This document shows positions 1 to 7,892 of a stretch of 48,273 bases of DNA, one piece after another. Each line of letters opens with the position of its first letter. Positions within the stretch are counted from its first letter, which is position 1. The stretch spans positions 1 through 48,273 of the forward strand of contig CANKOY010000025.1 in the NCBI GenBank assembly GCA_947484275.1, read 5' to 3'. A model generated the notes under the pieces. That model was not told the DNA's origin, ran no database searches, and saw only the letters and a list, made by a program, of their open reading frames with translations. A program made the translations under genes and the position numbers. Origin of the DNA: Planctomycetota bacterium. Its GTDB lineage: Bacteria; Planctomycetota; UBA1135; GCA-002686595.

Positions 1-151
1 ACTCGTAACGTCGCAGGAGTTTGTAGCCGGTCTTGCGGCTGACGCCGAACTGCTCGCACAGCTCGGTCATTGTCCGACGGCCGCCTTGGGCTGCCGCCAC
101 GAATTTCACACGCTCATTCGCGGGATGTGTTTGGTGCCAGGGCATCCCCAT
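1..151 (-). CDS. IS481-family transposase, N-terminal fragment
   Basis: Fifty codons are visible, running off the left edge. The translation opens MGMPWHQTHPANERVKFVAA and continues with a helix-turn-helix segment (TMTELCEQFGVSRKTGYKLL), the usual start of IS481/IS3-like DDE transposases in which this HTH binds the element's ends. The first ATG is at 151. The Met at 145 (MPWHQ...) matches family starts better and may be the real start. The DDE catalytic domain is outside the window, so intactness cannot be judged. Confidence 0.8.
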   Translation of the reverse strand, partial: MGMPWHQTHPANERVKFVAAAQGGRRTMTELCEQFGVSRKTGYKLLRRYE

Positions 152-207
152 AGCAGACAGCCCCGGCGCCTAGCTTGGCCGAGAACTGTCACCCATGTAC
201 CCGGACA
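1..207 (-). mobile_element. IS481-type insertion sequence, one end (rest outside window)
   Basis: The left edge holds the 5' part of a transposase gene read on the minus strand plus about 55 bp of non-coding terminal sequence. Read on the minus strand, the terminal sequence begins TGTCCGGGTACATGGGTGAC, which resembles the terminal repeats of IS481-family elements as I remember them. A second copy of the same motif lies 25 bp further out (212-229), so the true border may be near 207 or near 230-235. The other end and any target duplication are outside the window. Confidence 0.7.
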
Positions 208-229
208 CGAGTGTTACCCATGTACCCGG
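187..229. repeat. Two 18-bp direct repeats at the IS end
   Basis: TGTCACCCATGTACCCGG (187-204) recurs as TGTTACCCATGTACCCGG (212-229), with one mismatch and a 25-bp period. Repeats of this kind at an IS481 end are plausible transposase-binding sites. The second copy contains the ATG used as the likely start of the next gene. Confidence 0.75.
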
Positions 230-1968
230 TCCGGACCATAGCTACCACCATTAGCTTGGCCGCCCTCCTCCTCCTCCTTGCGGTCCTCGGCATCCGCAGC
301 ATGCGGAGCGAGGTTGACCGAGTCGCTGCGGACGCCGAGGCGGGGGGGGCCGGACCATCCTCGCCGGGATTGCCAGTGAACGAACTAATGGCTGTTCAGG
401 AGCGGCAATCGGTCTCCAACGCGGCTGTCCCCACCGGCGCCCTACTCTTCGTCGAGGATTCTCACGGAGTCCCTGTTGTCGCAGCGCAGCTGTACCTTGC
501 CGTCGGCGATGTCTTCGCCGCAACAAGTCTCGGGAAGACAGACGAGAATGGGCAATGCCCATGGTCCTTCCCCTTGGGGCAGGAGCACGGGGTTCTGGTG
601 ACCGCCGCCGGATTCGAGTCGAAGATCGAGCAGCTGCCGCGCGAATTCGAGGCACATCGAATCGTGTTGGGTCTTGGCGCAGCGATTCGCGGTCGGGTGC
701 TCGATGCAGCAGGTGCGGCGGTGTCCGAACATATCGCGGTTTTCGGCTGGCCAACCTCAGAGAATGATGATGGCCGCGCGGCAGCCGCTCGGGCGATCGC
801 GGGGGACCGATCTCAAGCGCTGGCACTCACGGACTTCAATGGTCAGTTCGTGCTGGAGGGGCTCAAACCTCAGGCGGAGTACTACCTCGTAGCCGCGGGT
901 CAGGGCGTCATGACTAGGGAGTTGACCACGGCGATTGCCGCCGACAACGCGAACTGTGATTTGCGGACAGCATGGATCCACGGCACGCGGCTGGTCGTCA
1001 AGGCGCAATCAGGAGCGCAAGTTCCGGCGTTTGCAGCAGACGTCCGCGGACTTGACTGGAGATCCAGGACGGACGACCCCGATGCCAAGGCCTGCGTCCC
1101 TCTGGCTTCTTGCCTGGAGCTGATGGGGCTGTCCGCCATGGGGGGCGACGGCTCAGCGCGATTGTGCCTTTACTCCACGACGCAGGAAGTCGCGAGTGTC
1201 GGCTCCAATCGAGTCACGCTCGAACTGCCTGGCTACCTGCCAGCGGAGGCCGCGTTTCACTCGATTGCACTCTCCAGTGGAGTCAATGACGTCGAGCTGT
1301 GGCTCACGCCAACTGCCCCGGGATTTGGGGAATTAGAGGTCTCGTTTACCGCGGTCGCCGGCATCTCGCCGCCCACCTATATTCCGGAAGGGAGCATCGT
1401 GCTCGCGGCCGCCGGCAAGCGTGCCCAGCACTTTGGGATCGCGGCTGGAGAAAACGTTCCAAAGTTTTTTCGGCACCTGCCCGCGGGTGAATGCCTGATC
1501 CACTTCCAATCCGAAACCAGCTTCGCGCGTGCTCCAGAATACGGCCCGATCCCCGTAGAAATTGGCATTGACACGAAGGCCACGATCGCAATCCAAATGC
1601 CCGCATTGGGCAGCATTTCGATCCAAGTTCAGACACGTGACGCGCGAGAGTTCACCGGCCCGATTGCTTTCAACCTGGGAATTGGGCAACCGCGCGTGCT
1701 CTCGGCGCCGGAGTCAATTCACGGAACTGTGCTCGACCCTGGTTCCGTGAGCTATGGCCCAACGACCACGCACAGATTCGGCGCGGCACCGTACATCATC
1801 GACGGGCTGGCGGCAGGCACCTACGGAGTCGTGTCCGTCGAAAGTCCCGGCGTGGGCTCACCATCGGTTGAATGGCCGTCCGGCATCCCCCTAGCGAGAA
1901 CCATGCCCGCGGTGGTCACCGTGCCCCGTGGCGGTGTCGTTTCATGCAGTTTCGTGCTGGAGCGCTAG
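220..1968 (+). CDS. Membrane-anchored protein with carboxypeptidase-regulatory-like domains, unknown function
   Basis: A 582-residue protein if it begins at ATG 220. A TTG at 175 would extend it into the IS end and is less likely. Residues about 6-25 form one hydrophobic segment (signal anchor), placing the rest outside the cytoplasm. Two stretches look like the beta-sandwich carboxypeptidase regulatory-like fold: about 75-140 (GKTDENGQ...) and about 150-235 (IRGRVLDAAGAAV ... LTDFNGQFVLEGL). These folds usually act as binding or structural modules; no catalytic motif is visible. The gene lies directly beside an IS end that supplies its start codon, so its native 5' end may be lost. Convergent with the next gene. 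Function unknown. Confidence 0.7.
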   Translation: MYPVRTIATTISLAALLLLLAVLGIRSMRSEVDRVAADAEAGGAGPSSPGLPVNELMAVQERQSVSNAAVPTGALLFVEDSHGVPVVAAQLYLAVGDVFAATSLGKTDENGQCPWSFPLGQEHGVLVTAAGFESKIEQLPREFEAHRIVLGLGAAIRGRVLDAAGAAVSEHIAVFGWPTSENDDGRAAAARAIAGDRSQALALTDFNGQFVLEGLKPQAEYYLVAAGQGVMTRELTTAIAADNANCDLRTAWIHGTRLVVKAQSGAQVPAFAADVRGLDWRSRTDDPDAKACVPLASCLELMGLSAMGGDGSARLCLYSTTQEVASVGSNRVTLELPGYLPAEAAFHSIALSSGVNDVELWLTPTAPGFGELEVSFTAVAGISPPTYIPEGSIVLAAAGKRAQHFGIAAGENVPKFFRHLPAGECLIHFQSETSFARAPEYGPIPVEIGIDTKATIAIQMPALGSISIQVQTRDAREFTGPIAFNLGIGQPRVLSAPESIHGTVLDPGSVSYGPTTTHRFGAAPYIIDGLAAGTYGVVSVESPGVGSPSVEWPSGIPLARTMPAVVTVPRGGVVSCSFVLER

Positions 1969-2010
1969 CAAGCCTGCGGATCGCCGGAAGAAAACGCGGA
2001 GTTCTGAGTC

Positions 2011-2871
2011 TCAGCGCGCCAGCAGCAGCCTCACCCGCGTCCAGGCGTCCTTGCGCGCGCTCTTGTTCGCTTCCAACGCGTCCGGCGCGGCGCCCGCGCG
2101 CATGAATCCGTGCCCGGCGCCGGCGAAGGTGACGGGCTCGAAGAGCTTCTCGTGCTTCTTCATCGCGACGGCGGTCGCCTCCACCGTGGCCGTGATGCGT
2201 CCGTCGTTCTCGCCGTAGAAACCGTAGATCGGGCACTCGATCTTCGCCAGGACTTCGTCCTTCGGCGCGCTGCCGTAGAACACGAATGCGGCTTTCAAGC
2301 CCTTGCGTTCCGACGCGAACGCGAACGACTGCGTTCCGCCCCAGCAGAAACCCGCGACCGTGAGTTTCTTGTCGCAGGCCTCGAGCTTCAGGACGTAATC
2401 CGCCACAGCGTTCAGATCCGCGGTGACTTGGGCCGGTTCGAGCTTGTACAGCGCTTTCGTCGCTGCGTCGGTGCTCGCGAAACTGTCCGTCTTGCCGCCT
2501 TCGGGGCCCGCGCCGCTCAACAAATCGGGCGCGATCGCGATGAAGCCTGCCTCGGCGAATTCGTCGCTGACCGCGCGCGCCCAATCGTTGAGGCCCTTGT
2601 TTTCGTGGATCACGATCACGGCTCCGACCTTGCCCTTGGTCTGTGGGTAGGCGACGAAGCAATTCAACGTGCGCTCGCCATGCTTCAACTCGATCCACTC
2701 GTGGTGTCGCGGCGACTTTTCCAGCCGGTCTTTCGCGGGATCCACCACAGGCACGGGATCCACCACCGGCGCGGGAACCACCACCGGCGCGGGAACCACC
2801 ACCGGCGCGGGAACCTGGATCGGAGCGAGGGCGATGACGGGCAGCAGTACGAGCGCGCGCAGTAGCAACAT
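2011..2871 (-). CDS. Dienelactone hydrolase family protein, exported
   Basis: A 286-residue alpha/beta hydrolase. Residues 1-17 are a signal peptide or anchor, 19-45 a Pro/Val repeat linker, and about 55-286 the hydrolase domain. The dienelactone-hydrolase signature is intact: nucleophile Cys176 in GFCWGG, Asp223 in ENDGRI, His254 in GAGHGF, and Glu90 in IHENKG, the residue that positions the Cys in this family. Family members hydrolyse dienelactones and other esters; the true substrate is unknown and no aromatic-degradation genes lie nearby. The likely location is the periplasm or outer face of the inner membrane. It is monocistronic, divergent from the flagellar operon. Confidence 0.85.
   Translation of the reverse strand: MLLLRALVLLPVIALAPIQVPAPVVVPAPVVVPAPVVDPVPVVDPAKDRLEKSPRHHEWIELKHGERTLNCFVAYPQTKGKVGAVIVIHENKGLNDWARAVSDEFAEAGFIAIAPDLLSGAGPEGGKTDSFASTDAATKALYKLEPAQVTADLNAVADYVLKLEACDKKLTVAGFCWGGTQSFAFASERKGLKAAFVFYGSAPKDEVLAKIECPIYGFYGENDGRITATVEATAVAMKKHEKLFEPVTFAGAGHGFMRAGAAPDALEANKSARKDAWTRVRLLLAR
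2743..2814. repeat. 18-bp tandem repeat, about 4 copies, coding
   Basis: Three perfect copies of CACCACCGGCGCGGGAAC (2761-2778, 2779-2796, 2797-2814) follow one diverged copy (2743-2760). On the minus strand they encode repeated Pro-Ala-Pro-Val-Val-Val-type units between the signal sequence and the hydrolase domain. The perfect identity points to recent slippage, so copy number may vary between strains. Confidence 0.9.
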
Positions 2872-3036
2872 GTGGACCTCCTGGTTTCTAGGGCGCGAAT
2901 CGGCTCGCGCGCGGCGCTCAGCCTAATCCCGCAGAATCTTCCGCCGCGAACTTCTTTCGGGGTCTGAAAGTGCCCTCGGGACGAGTCAGGGCCATTCCAG
3001 GTGGCGAGAACGGCATTTGGACCCCCGGGCCCGGCT

Positions 3037-3052
3037 TGGCAGGCACTTTGCA
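3037..3052 (+). promoter_or_regulatory. Sigma-54 (-24/-12) promoter of the flgF-flgL operon
   Basis: TGGCAGGCACTTTGCA has the sigma-54 layout: GG (3038-3039), exactly ten bases, GC (3050-3051), with TGGCA and TTGCA flanks close to consensus. It lies just before the first flagellar gene of the plus-strand run, and the window encodes two sigma-54 activators. The predicted start site is near 3063, only about two bases before the flgF ATG at 3065. The GAGGGG sequence at 3055-3060 would then not be in the transcript. Confidence 0.7.
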
Positions 3053-3064
3053 TCCGAGGGGCAT

Positions 3065-3766
3065 ATGAACCGTGGGATCTATGCCGCCGCCTCCGCCATG
3101 AACGCTGCACAGCAGCGCGTCGATGCGATCTCGGCCAATCTGGCCAACGCCGGCGCCGTGGGCTTCAAGCGCAAGAACGTGGTGACGCACTCGTTCGAGA
3201 ACACGCTGAACAAGCACATGGAGCCGCAGATCGAGAGCAAAGACAGCACCGACTACTCCCAGGGCGTGCTGCGCTCCACGGGCAGCGAGTACGACCTCGG
3301 CCTCGAGGGTCGCGGCTTCTTCGCCATCGATACGGAGTCGGGCGAGGCCTACACGCGCAACGGCGCCTTCCATGTGGACCTGAACGGCGTGCTCTTGACG
3401 CGCGATGGCGCACCGGTCTCCTGGGTCGGCGGGCGCGGCACCCTCAACGCCCTGGGCAATCCGCCCACGGTTGATTCTGAGGGCACCGTGCGCCAGGACG
3501 GCAACGATATCGGCCGACTGAAGATCGTCGACTTCAACGACCTCGCCGGGCTCGAAATCGACCGCGCGGGCAATTTGCGCGCGGACCCGACCCTGCGGCC
3601 CCAGGCGGCGGTGGGCATCGTGCGCCAGGGCTTCCTGGAGAACGCCAACGTCAACGCGATCGACGAGATGGTCGGACTGATCGCGGCACAGCGCAGCTTC
3701 GAGTCCTCCGCTCGCACGCTGTCCACCATCGAACAAGTCATGCGGCGCCTGACCAATTCGCGCTGA
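3065..3766 (+). CDS. flgF: Flagellar basal-body rod protein FlgF
   Basis: A 233-residue rod protein of the FlgF/FlgG type. The N-terminus (MNRGIYAAASAMNAAQQRVD, then SANLANAGAVGFKR) is the conserved axial-protein helix and ANNIAN-like motif. The C-terminus (ENANVNAIDEMVGLIAAQR) is the matching C-terminal helix. ATG 3065 is chosen because it begins the conserved motif; an in-frame ATG at 3017 would add 16 unrelated residues upstream of the sigma-54 promoter. No signal peptide is expected, as rod proteins leave through the flagellar export gate. First gene of the operon, 26 bp before flgG. FlgF rather than FlgG is inferred from order and lower similarity to FlgG. Confidence 0.9.
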   Translation: MNRGIYAAASAMNAAQQRVDAISANLANAGAVGFKRKNVVTHSFENTLNKHMEPQIESKDSTDYSQGVLRSTGSEYDLGLEGRGFFAIDTESGEAYTRNGAFHVDLNGVLLTRDGAPVSWVGGRGTLNALGNPPTVDSEGTVRQDGNDIGRLKIVDFNDLAGLEIDRAGNLRADPTLRPQAAVGIVRQGFLENANVNAIDEMVGLIAAQRSFESSARTLSTIEQVMRRLTNSR

Positions 3767-3792
3767 TTCCAGCGCAACCAAGAGGAACCAAG

Positions 3793-4581
3793 ATGATTCG
3801 CGCACTGATGACCGCTGCCTCGGGCATGAAAGCCCAGCAACTCCAGGTCGACACGATCGCCAACAACATCGCGAACGTGAACACCACGGGCTTCAAGAAG
3901 AACGAGCTCGCGTTCCGCGAAATGCTCTACCAGACCATGAAGGAGCCGGGCGCGCCCACTGGGCAGTCGCAGATGGCGCCCACGGGTCTGCAGGTCGGAA
4001 GCGGGGCCGAAGTCGCCAGCTCGATCAAGCTGTTCAGGCAGGGCGAAGTGATTCCCACGGGCAATCCGCTCGACCTTGCCATCGCCGGACCGGGCTTCTT
4101 CCAGATCAAACCGGGCCAGGGCGACGTGCGCTACACGCGCGACGGCTCTTTCCGCCTCGACGGCACGGGCGCGATCGTGACCTCCGAGGGTTACCCGCTG
4201 CAGCCCGCCGTGACTGTTCCTCCGGATGCCACCGAAGTGCTGATCGGCGAGGACGGCAACGTCTCGATCATGCAGGGCGACAGCGGTACCGCACAACAGA
4301 TCGGCACGATCGCGCTGTTCCGCTTTGCCAACCCCAGCGGCCTGAAGGCCCAGGGTGGAAACCTCTACTCCGTGACCTCGAGTTCCGGCGAGGCGCAACA
4401 GGCCGCACCGGGAGTTTCCGGTGCAGGGACCATTCGCCAGGCGTCGGTCGAGCGCTCGAACGTGCAGGTCGTCGATGAACTGGTTTCGCTGATCCTCGCC
4501 CAGCGCAACTACGAGATCAACAGCCGCGCGATCAAGGTCAGCGACGACATGCTTCAACAAGTCAACAACATGGTGCGCTAA
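3793..4581 (+). CDS. flgG: Flagellar distal rod protein FlgG
   Basis: A 262-residue protein, the usual FlgG length. It opens MIRALMTAASGMKAQQLQVD with the signature IANNIANVNTTGFKKNE, and ends with the conserved VDELVSLILAQRNYEINSRA segment. FlgG subunits build the distal rod that passes through the P and L rings whose genes follow. The ribosome site AAGAGG lies about 7 bp upstream of the ATG. Its stop codon is immediately followed by the GTG of flgA, so the two are likely translationally coupled. Confidence 0.95.
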   Translation: MIRALMTAASGMKAQQLQVDTIANNIANVNTTGFKKNELAFREMLYQTMKEPGAPTGQSQMAPTGLQVGSGAEVASSIKLFRQGEVIPTGNPLDLAIAGPGFFQIKPGQGDVRYTRDGSFRLDGTGAIVTSEGYPLQPAVTVPPDATEVLIGEDGNVSIMQGDSGTAQQIGTIALFRFANPSGLKAQGGNLYSVTSSSGEAQQAAPGVSGAGTIRQASVERSNVQVVDELVSLILAQRNYEINSRAIKVSDDMLQQVNNMVR

Positions 4582-5550
4582 GTGATCACACTTCTCTGTT
4601 CACTGTTGTTGTCGGCCGGCGTCACGGTCACCTTGCCGCCCCAGGCCAGCGTTTCGGGCACGGAGCTGTCCCTGGGCGCCTTCGCCACGATCGAGGGCGA
4701 CGATGCGGAACTCGTGGCGCGCATCAGCGCGTTGAAACTTGGCTACGCACCGGCGCCTGGCTTCAGCCGCGTGCTCGAAGCGAACGCGCTGTTGAATCAG
4801 GTTCGGGCACTGGCCCCGGGCATGGCCGTCCACCTCGCCGGTGCCAAGACCTGCCGCGTGCTGCCGATGACCGAGCACATCGCGGCGGAGGACATCACCA
4901 AGGCCGCGCGCGCGTCCCTGGAGCAACACCTCGCGGGCCGCGGTTTCGGGGATTGCACCCTGGAGCTCGTCTCGTCTGCCGTGGCCATCGAAGTGCCCAA
5001 GGGCAACAGTGCCTGCGTGCTCGAAGTCGCGCCGCAACCGGAACGACCGGGCTACTCGCCTGCGCTCGTGGCCGTGCGCTTGATCGTAGATGGACAAACC
5101 TACCGCACCGCACACACCAGCTGGAAAGTGCAGTCTTGGCGTCAACAGCCGGTGCTGCTGCGCGATGTGCGCGCTGGAGAAGTCATCGCGGCGGACATGA
5201 TTGAATTGCGCCGCGTGCCGATTGACGCGGGCTTGACCGCCAGCGCCCTCGACTCGACTCAGGTACTCGGCACGGCCGCGGCTCGTCCGCTGCAGGCGGG
5301 CAAGATGCTGCTCTCCAGCGACCTGGTTCGCCCACTGGTCGTCAAGCAGGGCGACCTCGTGATCCTCGTCGTCGAGTCCGGCGCGATCCGCGTGCGAACG
5401 TCAGCCACTGCGGAGCAGGCCGGAGCGGTCGGCGATCGCATCAGGGTCATCGTTCAAGAATCCGGGCGCGAAATCAGCGCGCTCGTCGTCAGTCGCGAAA
5501 CCGTTCGAATTTCACTGGGTGATCGCCAACCAACGGGGGAACGCCAATGA
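4582..5550 (+). CDS. flgA: P-ring assembly chaperone FlgA
   Basis: A 322-residue exported protein starting at GTG 4582, directly after the flgG stop. Residues 1-17 form a short signal peptide (MITLLCSLLLSAGVTV). The C-terminal half (about 190-320) has the SAF/FlgA domain: VRAGEVIAADMIELRRVPI, LQAGKMLLSSDL, and a final beta-rich part (VKQGDLVILVVESGAIRVRT). FlgA helps FlgI assemble into the P ring in the periplasm, which fits its place between flgG and flgH/flgI. Longer than the roughly 220-residue enteric protein because of an extra N-terminal domain, as in many other phyla. Confidence 0.9.
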   Translation: MITLLCSLLLSAGVTVTLPPQASVSGTELSLGAFATIEGDDAELVARISALKLGYAPAPGFSRVLEANALLNQVRALAPGMAVHLAGAKTCRVLPMTEHIAAEDITKAARASLEQHLAGRGFGDCTLELVSSAVAIEVPKGNSACVLEVAPQPERPGYSPALVAVRLIVDGQTYRTAHTSWKVQSWRQQPVLLRDVRAGEVIAADMIELRRVPIDAGLTASALDSTQVLGTAAARPLQAGKMLLSSDLVRPLVVKQGDLVILVVESGAIRVRTSATAEQAGAVGDRIRVIVQESGREISALVVSRETVRISLGDRQPTGERQ

Positions 5551-6185
5551 GAACCACTTCGATTTTCCTGACTCTGGCCCCGGCCCTGGCCTGCGCAGCG
5601 CTGCTCGCTTCCGATCTGGGCGCCCAGGATCGCGCCGGCTCGATCTATCAACCGGACGCGGGCCCGCGCTCGATCATCGGATCGAAGACGGCCTTCCGTC
5701 GCGGCGACATCGTCACGGTCGTGATCAAGGAGTCGCAATCGCTCAAGAACGAGGAAGCGACCGACCTGTCGCGCGGCTCGAGCCTCGACTACCAGCTGAC
5801 CGCTTTCGACATCAAGCCGAACGCTTTCAGTACCTTGCCGCGCGTTGGGGCCGAGTCCACGGACACCTTCAACGGAACGGCGAACTACGCGAAGAAGGGC
5901 GCCTTCGAAGCGCGCCTGGCCTCGGTCGTCGTCGACGTGTTGCCCAACGGCAACATGATCGTCAACGGCCGGCGCGAGATCCGCATCGACAAGGAAACGA
6001 AGCTGATCGAGTTCTCGGGCATCGTGCGCCGCTACGACATCGCCAACGACAACACCGTGCAGTCCGAGCTCGTGGCCAACGCCGAAATTCGTTACCGCGG
6101 CAACGGGCCCATGACGGATTCGACCCAGCGCTACGGCCTGGGCGGCTTCATCCATCGCTGGCTCGGCTGGCTGTGGCCCTTCTAG
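5547..6185 (+). CDS. flgH: Flagellar L-ring protein FlgH
   Basis: A 212-residue outer-membrane L-ring protein, starting in an ATGA overlap with flgA. Family features are GDIVTVVIKESQSLKNEEAT, the TFNGTANYAKKGAFEA segment, and VLPNGNMIVNGRREIRIDKE followed by IEFSGIVR. The N-terminus is hydrophobic. FlgH is normally a lipoprotein; here Cys16 sits in a poor lipobox (ALAC) followed by more hydrophobic residues and a possible signal peptidase I site (LGA-Q), so lipidation is uncertain. Presence of an L ring shows that the host has an outer membrane. Confidence 0.93.
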   Translation: MRTTSIFLTLAPALACAALLASDLGAQDRAGSIYQPDAGPRSIIGSKTAFRRGDIVTVVIKESQSLKNEEATDLSRGSSLDYQLTAFDIKPNAFSTLPRVGAESTDTFNGTANYAKKGAFEARLASVVVDVLPNGNMIVNGRREIRIDKETKLIEFSGIVRRYDIANDNTVQSELVANAEIRYRGNGPMTDSTQRYGLGGFIHRWLGWLWPF

Positions 6186-6202
6186 GAATCCAGGAGACCA
6201 CC

Positions 6203-7480
6203 ATGCTGCTGATCCATCTGATTCTCGCCGTGACTGCTGCCGTGCAGTTGCCCGCACCGTCCCCGGCGCCTGTGGGGCCTGAGGGTAGCCCTGTACCGCA
6301 GGAGCCTGCCGTGTTGATCGCACCTGACGGCAGCGTAGAGGCGCCGACACAGCCCGCAACGCAGTCCAGCGCGAAGTACACGCTTGGCGCGCGCAACGAG
6401 CCGACCGTCGGGCGTTCACCAAGCGCGACCCGCATGCGCGCACCGCTCGGAAGCTTGATCACCGTGCGCGGGCAGGAGGACAACCACGTTTCCGGCATCG
6501 GACTGGTGACCGGACTTGGCGGGACTGGCGACTCGGCGAACTTCATTCGCGCGCCGCTCACGAACTTCCTGCTGACGCACAACATCAAGATCGATGCGCA
6601 GCAAATCACCTCGAAGAACGCGGCCCTGGTCAGCGTCGAGGCGACCATTCCGCCTGGCATGCAGCCCGGGCAAAAGATCGACGTGCGCGTCTCGGCCATC
6701 GGCGATGCAAAGAGCCTGGAGAGCGGCGTGCTGCTGTTCACGGAGCTGGCCGACTCCAGTGGCACGCAGGTCTACGCCACGGCGGCCGGCCCGATCACGG
6801 TCGGTGGCTTCGCGCGCGAAGGCGACGCGGGCAGCGTGGCGCGCAACACGATTACGGTGGGCGTGATGACCCTGGGCGGCAAAGTCGAACGCGCCGTGCC
6901 CTCGAGGCTGGTCAGCGAACTGGGCTACGTCTATCTCGACGCACGCTCGGTGCACAACTCCTACGGGAATCTCGTGCGCATTTCGGAAGCGATCAACGCG
7001 CTCTACGCCGACGTCGCGCAGCCTGCCGCCGAAGGTCGCAGCGTGCGCGTTCGCGTGCCCGCGGACCTGCCCGAATCCCAGCACATGGCCTTCGTGGACA
7101 CGATTTTGCGGCGTGAGATCGAACCCGATGACTTCGCGCGCGTGCTCGTCAACGAGCGCAGCGGCGTGATCATCATGGGCGAGGGCGTGCGCCTGCGGCC
7201 CATGGCGGTGACCTTCGGCAATCTGACCGTCACCGTCGCCGAGTCCCGCGAGACCAGCCAACCCGGCGCGTTCTCCCAGGGCACGACGCAGCAGCAGCCG
7301 CGGACGAACATCAATGTTCAGGAAGACAACAACGGACTGGTGCTGATTCCCGGCGCGGCGACGCTCGAAGAGGTCGTCGAAGTCCTGAATGTGCTCGGCA
7401 CCTCGCCGCGCGACTTGATCAGCGTCCTGGAAGCAATGTCCCAGAGCGGAATGCTCCTGGCTGAAGTCCAGAGGATGTGA
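6203..7480 (+). CDS. flgI: Flagellar P-ring protein FlgI
   Basis: A 425-residue protein starting at ATG 6203 after an AGGAG site. The frame stays open far upstream, but that part overlaps flgH and is spurious. A signal peptide (MLLIHLILAVTAAVQLPA) is followed by a Pro/Ala-rich stretch of about 60 residues, absent from enteric FlgI (about 365 residues). The conserved body begins near 85 (GSLITVRGQEDNHVSGIGLV) and continues with SGVLLFTELAD, ARSVHNSYGNLVRISEAIN and INVQEDNNGLVLIPGAATLE, ending in the FlgI C-terminal motif. It forms the ring around the rod in the peptidoglycan layer. Confidence 0.95.
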   Translation: MLLIHLILAVTAAVQLPAPSPAPVGPEGSPVPQEPAVLIAPDGSVEAPTQPATQSSAKYTLGARNEPTVGRSPSATRMRAPLGSLITVRGQEDNHVSGIGLVTGLGGTGDSANFIRAPLTNFLLTHNIKIDAQQITSKNAALVSVEATIPPGMQPGQKIDVRVSAIGDAKSLESGVLLFTELADSSGTQVYATAAGPITVGGFAREGDAGSVARNTITVGVMTLGGKVERAVPSRLVSELGYVYLDARSVHNSYGNLVRISEAINALYADVAQPAAEGRSVRVRVPADLPESQHMAFVDTILRREIEPDDFARVLVNERSGVIIMGEGVRLRPMAVTFGNLTVTVAESRETSQPGAFSQGTTQQQPRTNINVQEDNNGLVLIPGAATLEEVVEVLNVLGTSPRDLISVLEAMSQSGMLLAEVQRM

Positions 7481-7481
7481 G

Positions 7482-7892
7482 ATGCAGATCGACGCAGGCA
7501 ATCAACTCGGTTTGACGGGGGCCCAGGCCCAGACCGATCAGCTGTCGCAAGCTGCGCTGTCCCTGGCGAAAAAGGCCAAGGGCGACGAAAAGGCCGCCGC
7601 CGACGTGCCGCGGCAGTTTTCGAAGCTGATGGCGACGATGCTCGTGAAGGAAATGCGCCAGGCACTGCCGCAGGGATTCTTCGGCGAGGGCACGGGCTCG
7701 GACATCTTCGACGGCTGGCTCGACGAGCACATTGGCAGCGCCCTCGCGGAGCGCGACGGACTGCGCCTCGAGGAAATGATCGCCCATTCGCTTTTGACCA
7801 AGGCCGAGGCCAAGGCGCGCGACGCCGCGCAGGCCGAACCGGCCCAGGCCGCGCCTGCGACCATCCCCACTGTCCCGGAGCAAATCCCGTGA
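7482..7892 (+). CDS. flgJ: Rod-binding protein, FlgJ N-terminal type
   Basis: A 136-residue protein matching the rod-binding part of FlgJ: RQFSKLMATMLVKEMRQALP, then GSDIFDGWLDEHIGSALAER. The muramidase domain of the longer FlgJ is absent, so local peptidoglycan cutting must come from another enzyme, as in many non-enteric bacteria. The ATG lies one base after the flgI stop. An Ala-rich C-terminal tail (residues 105-136) shows no domain. Confidence 0.88.
   Translation: MQIDAGNQLGLTGAQAQTDQLSQAALSLAKKAKGDEKAAADVPRQFSKLMATMLVKEMRQALPQGFFGEGTGSDIFDGWLDEHIGSALAERDGLRLEEMIAHSLLTKAEAKARDAAQAEPAQAAPATIPTVPEQIP

Noticed and set aside
2110..2865. Long plus-strand frame antisense to the hydrolase
   Set aside because: A shadow of the third-position GC bias; the minus strand has an intact catalytic Cys-Asp-His set.
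5519..6202. Upstream extension of the flgI frame
   Set aside because: It lies entirely over flgH in another frame and gives Arg-rich non-protein-like sequence; the FlgI signal peptide begins at 6203.
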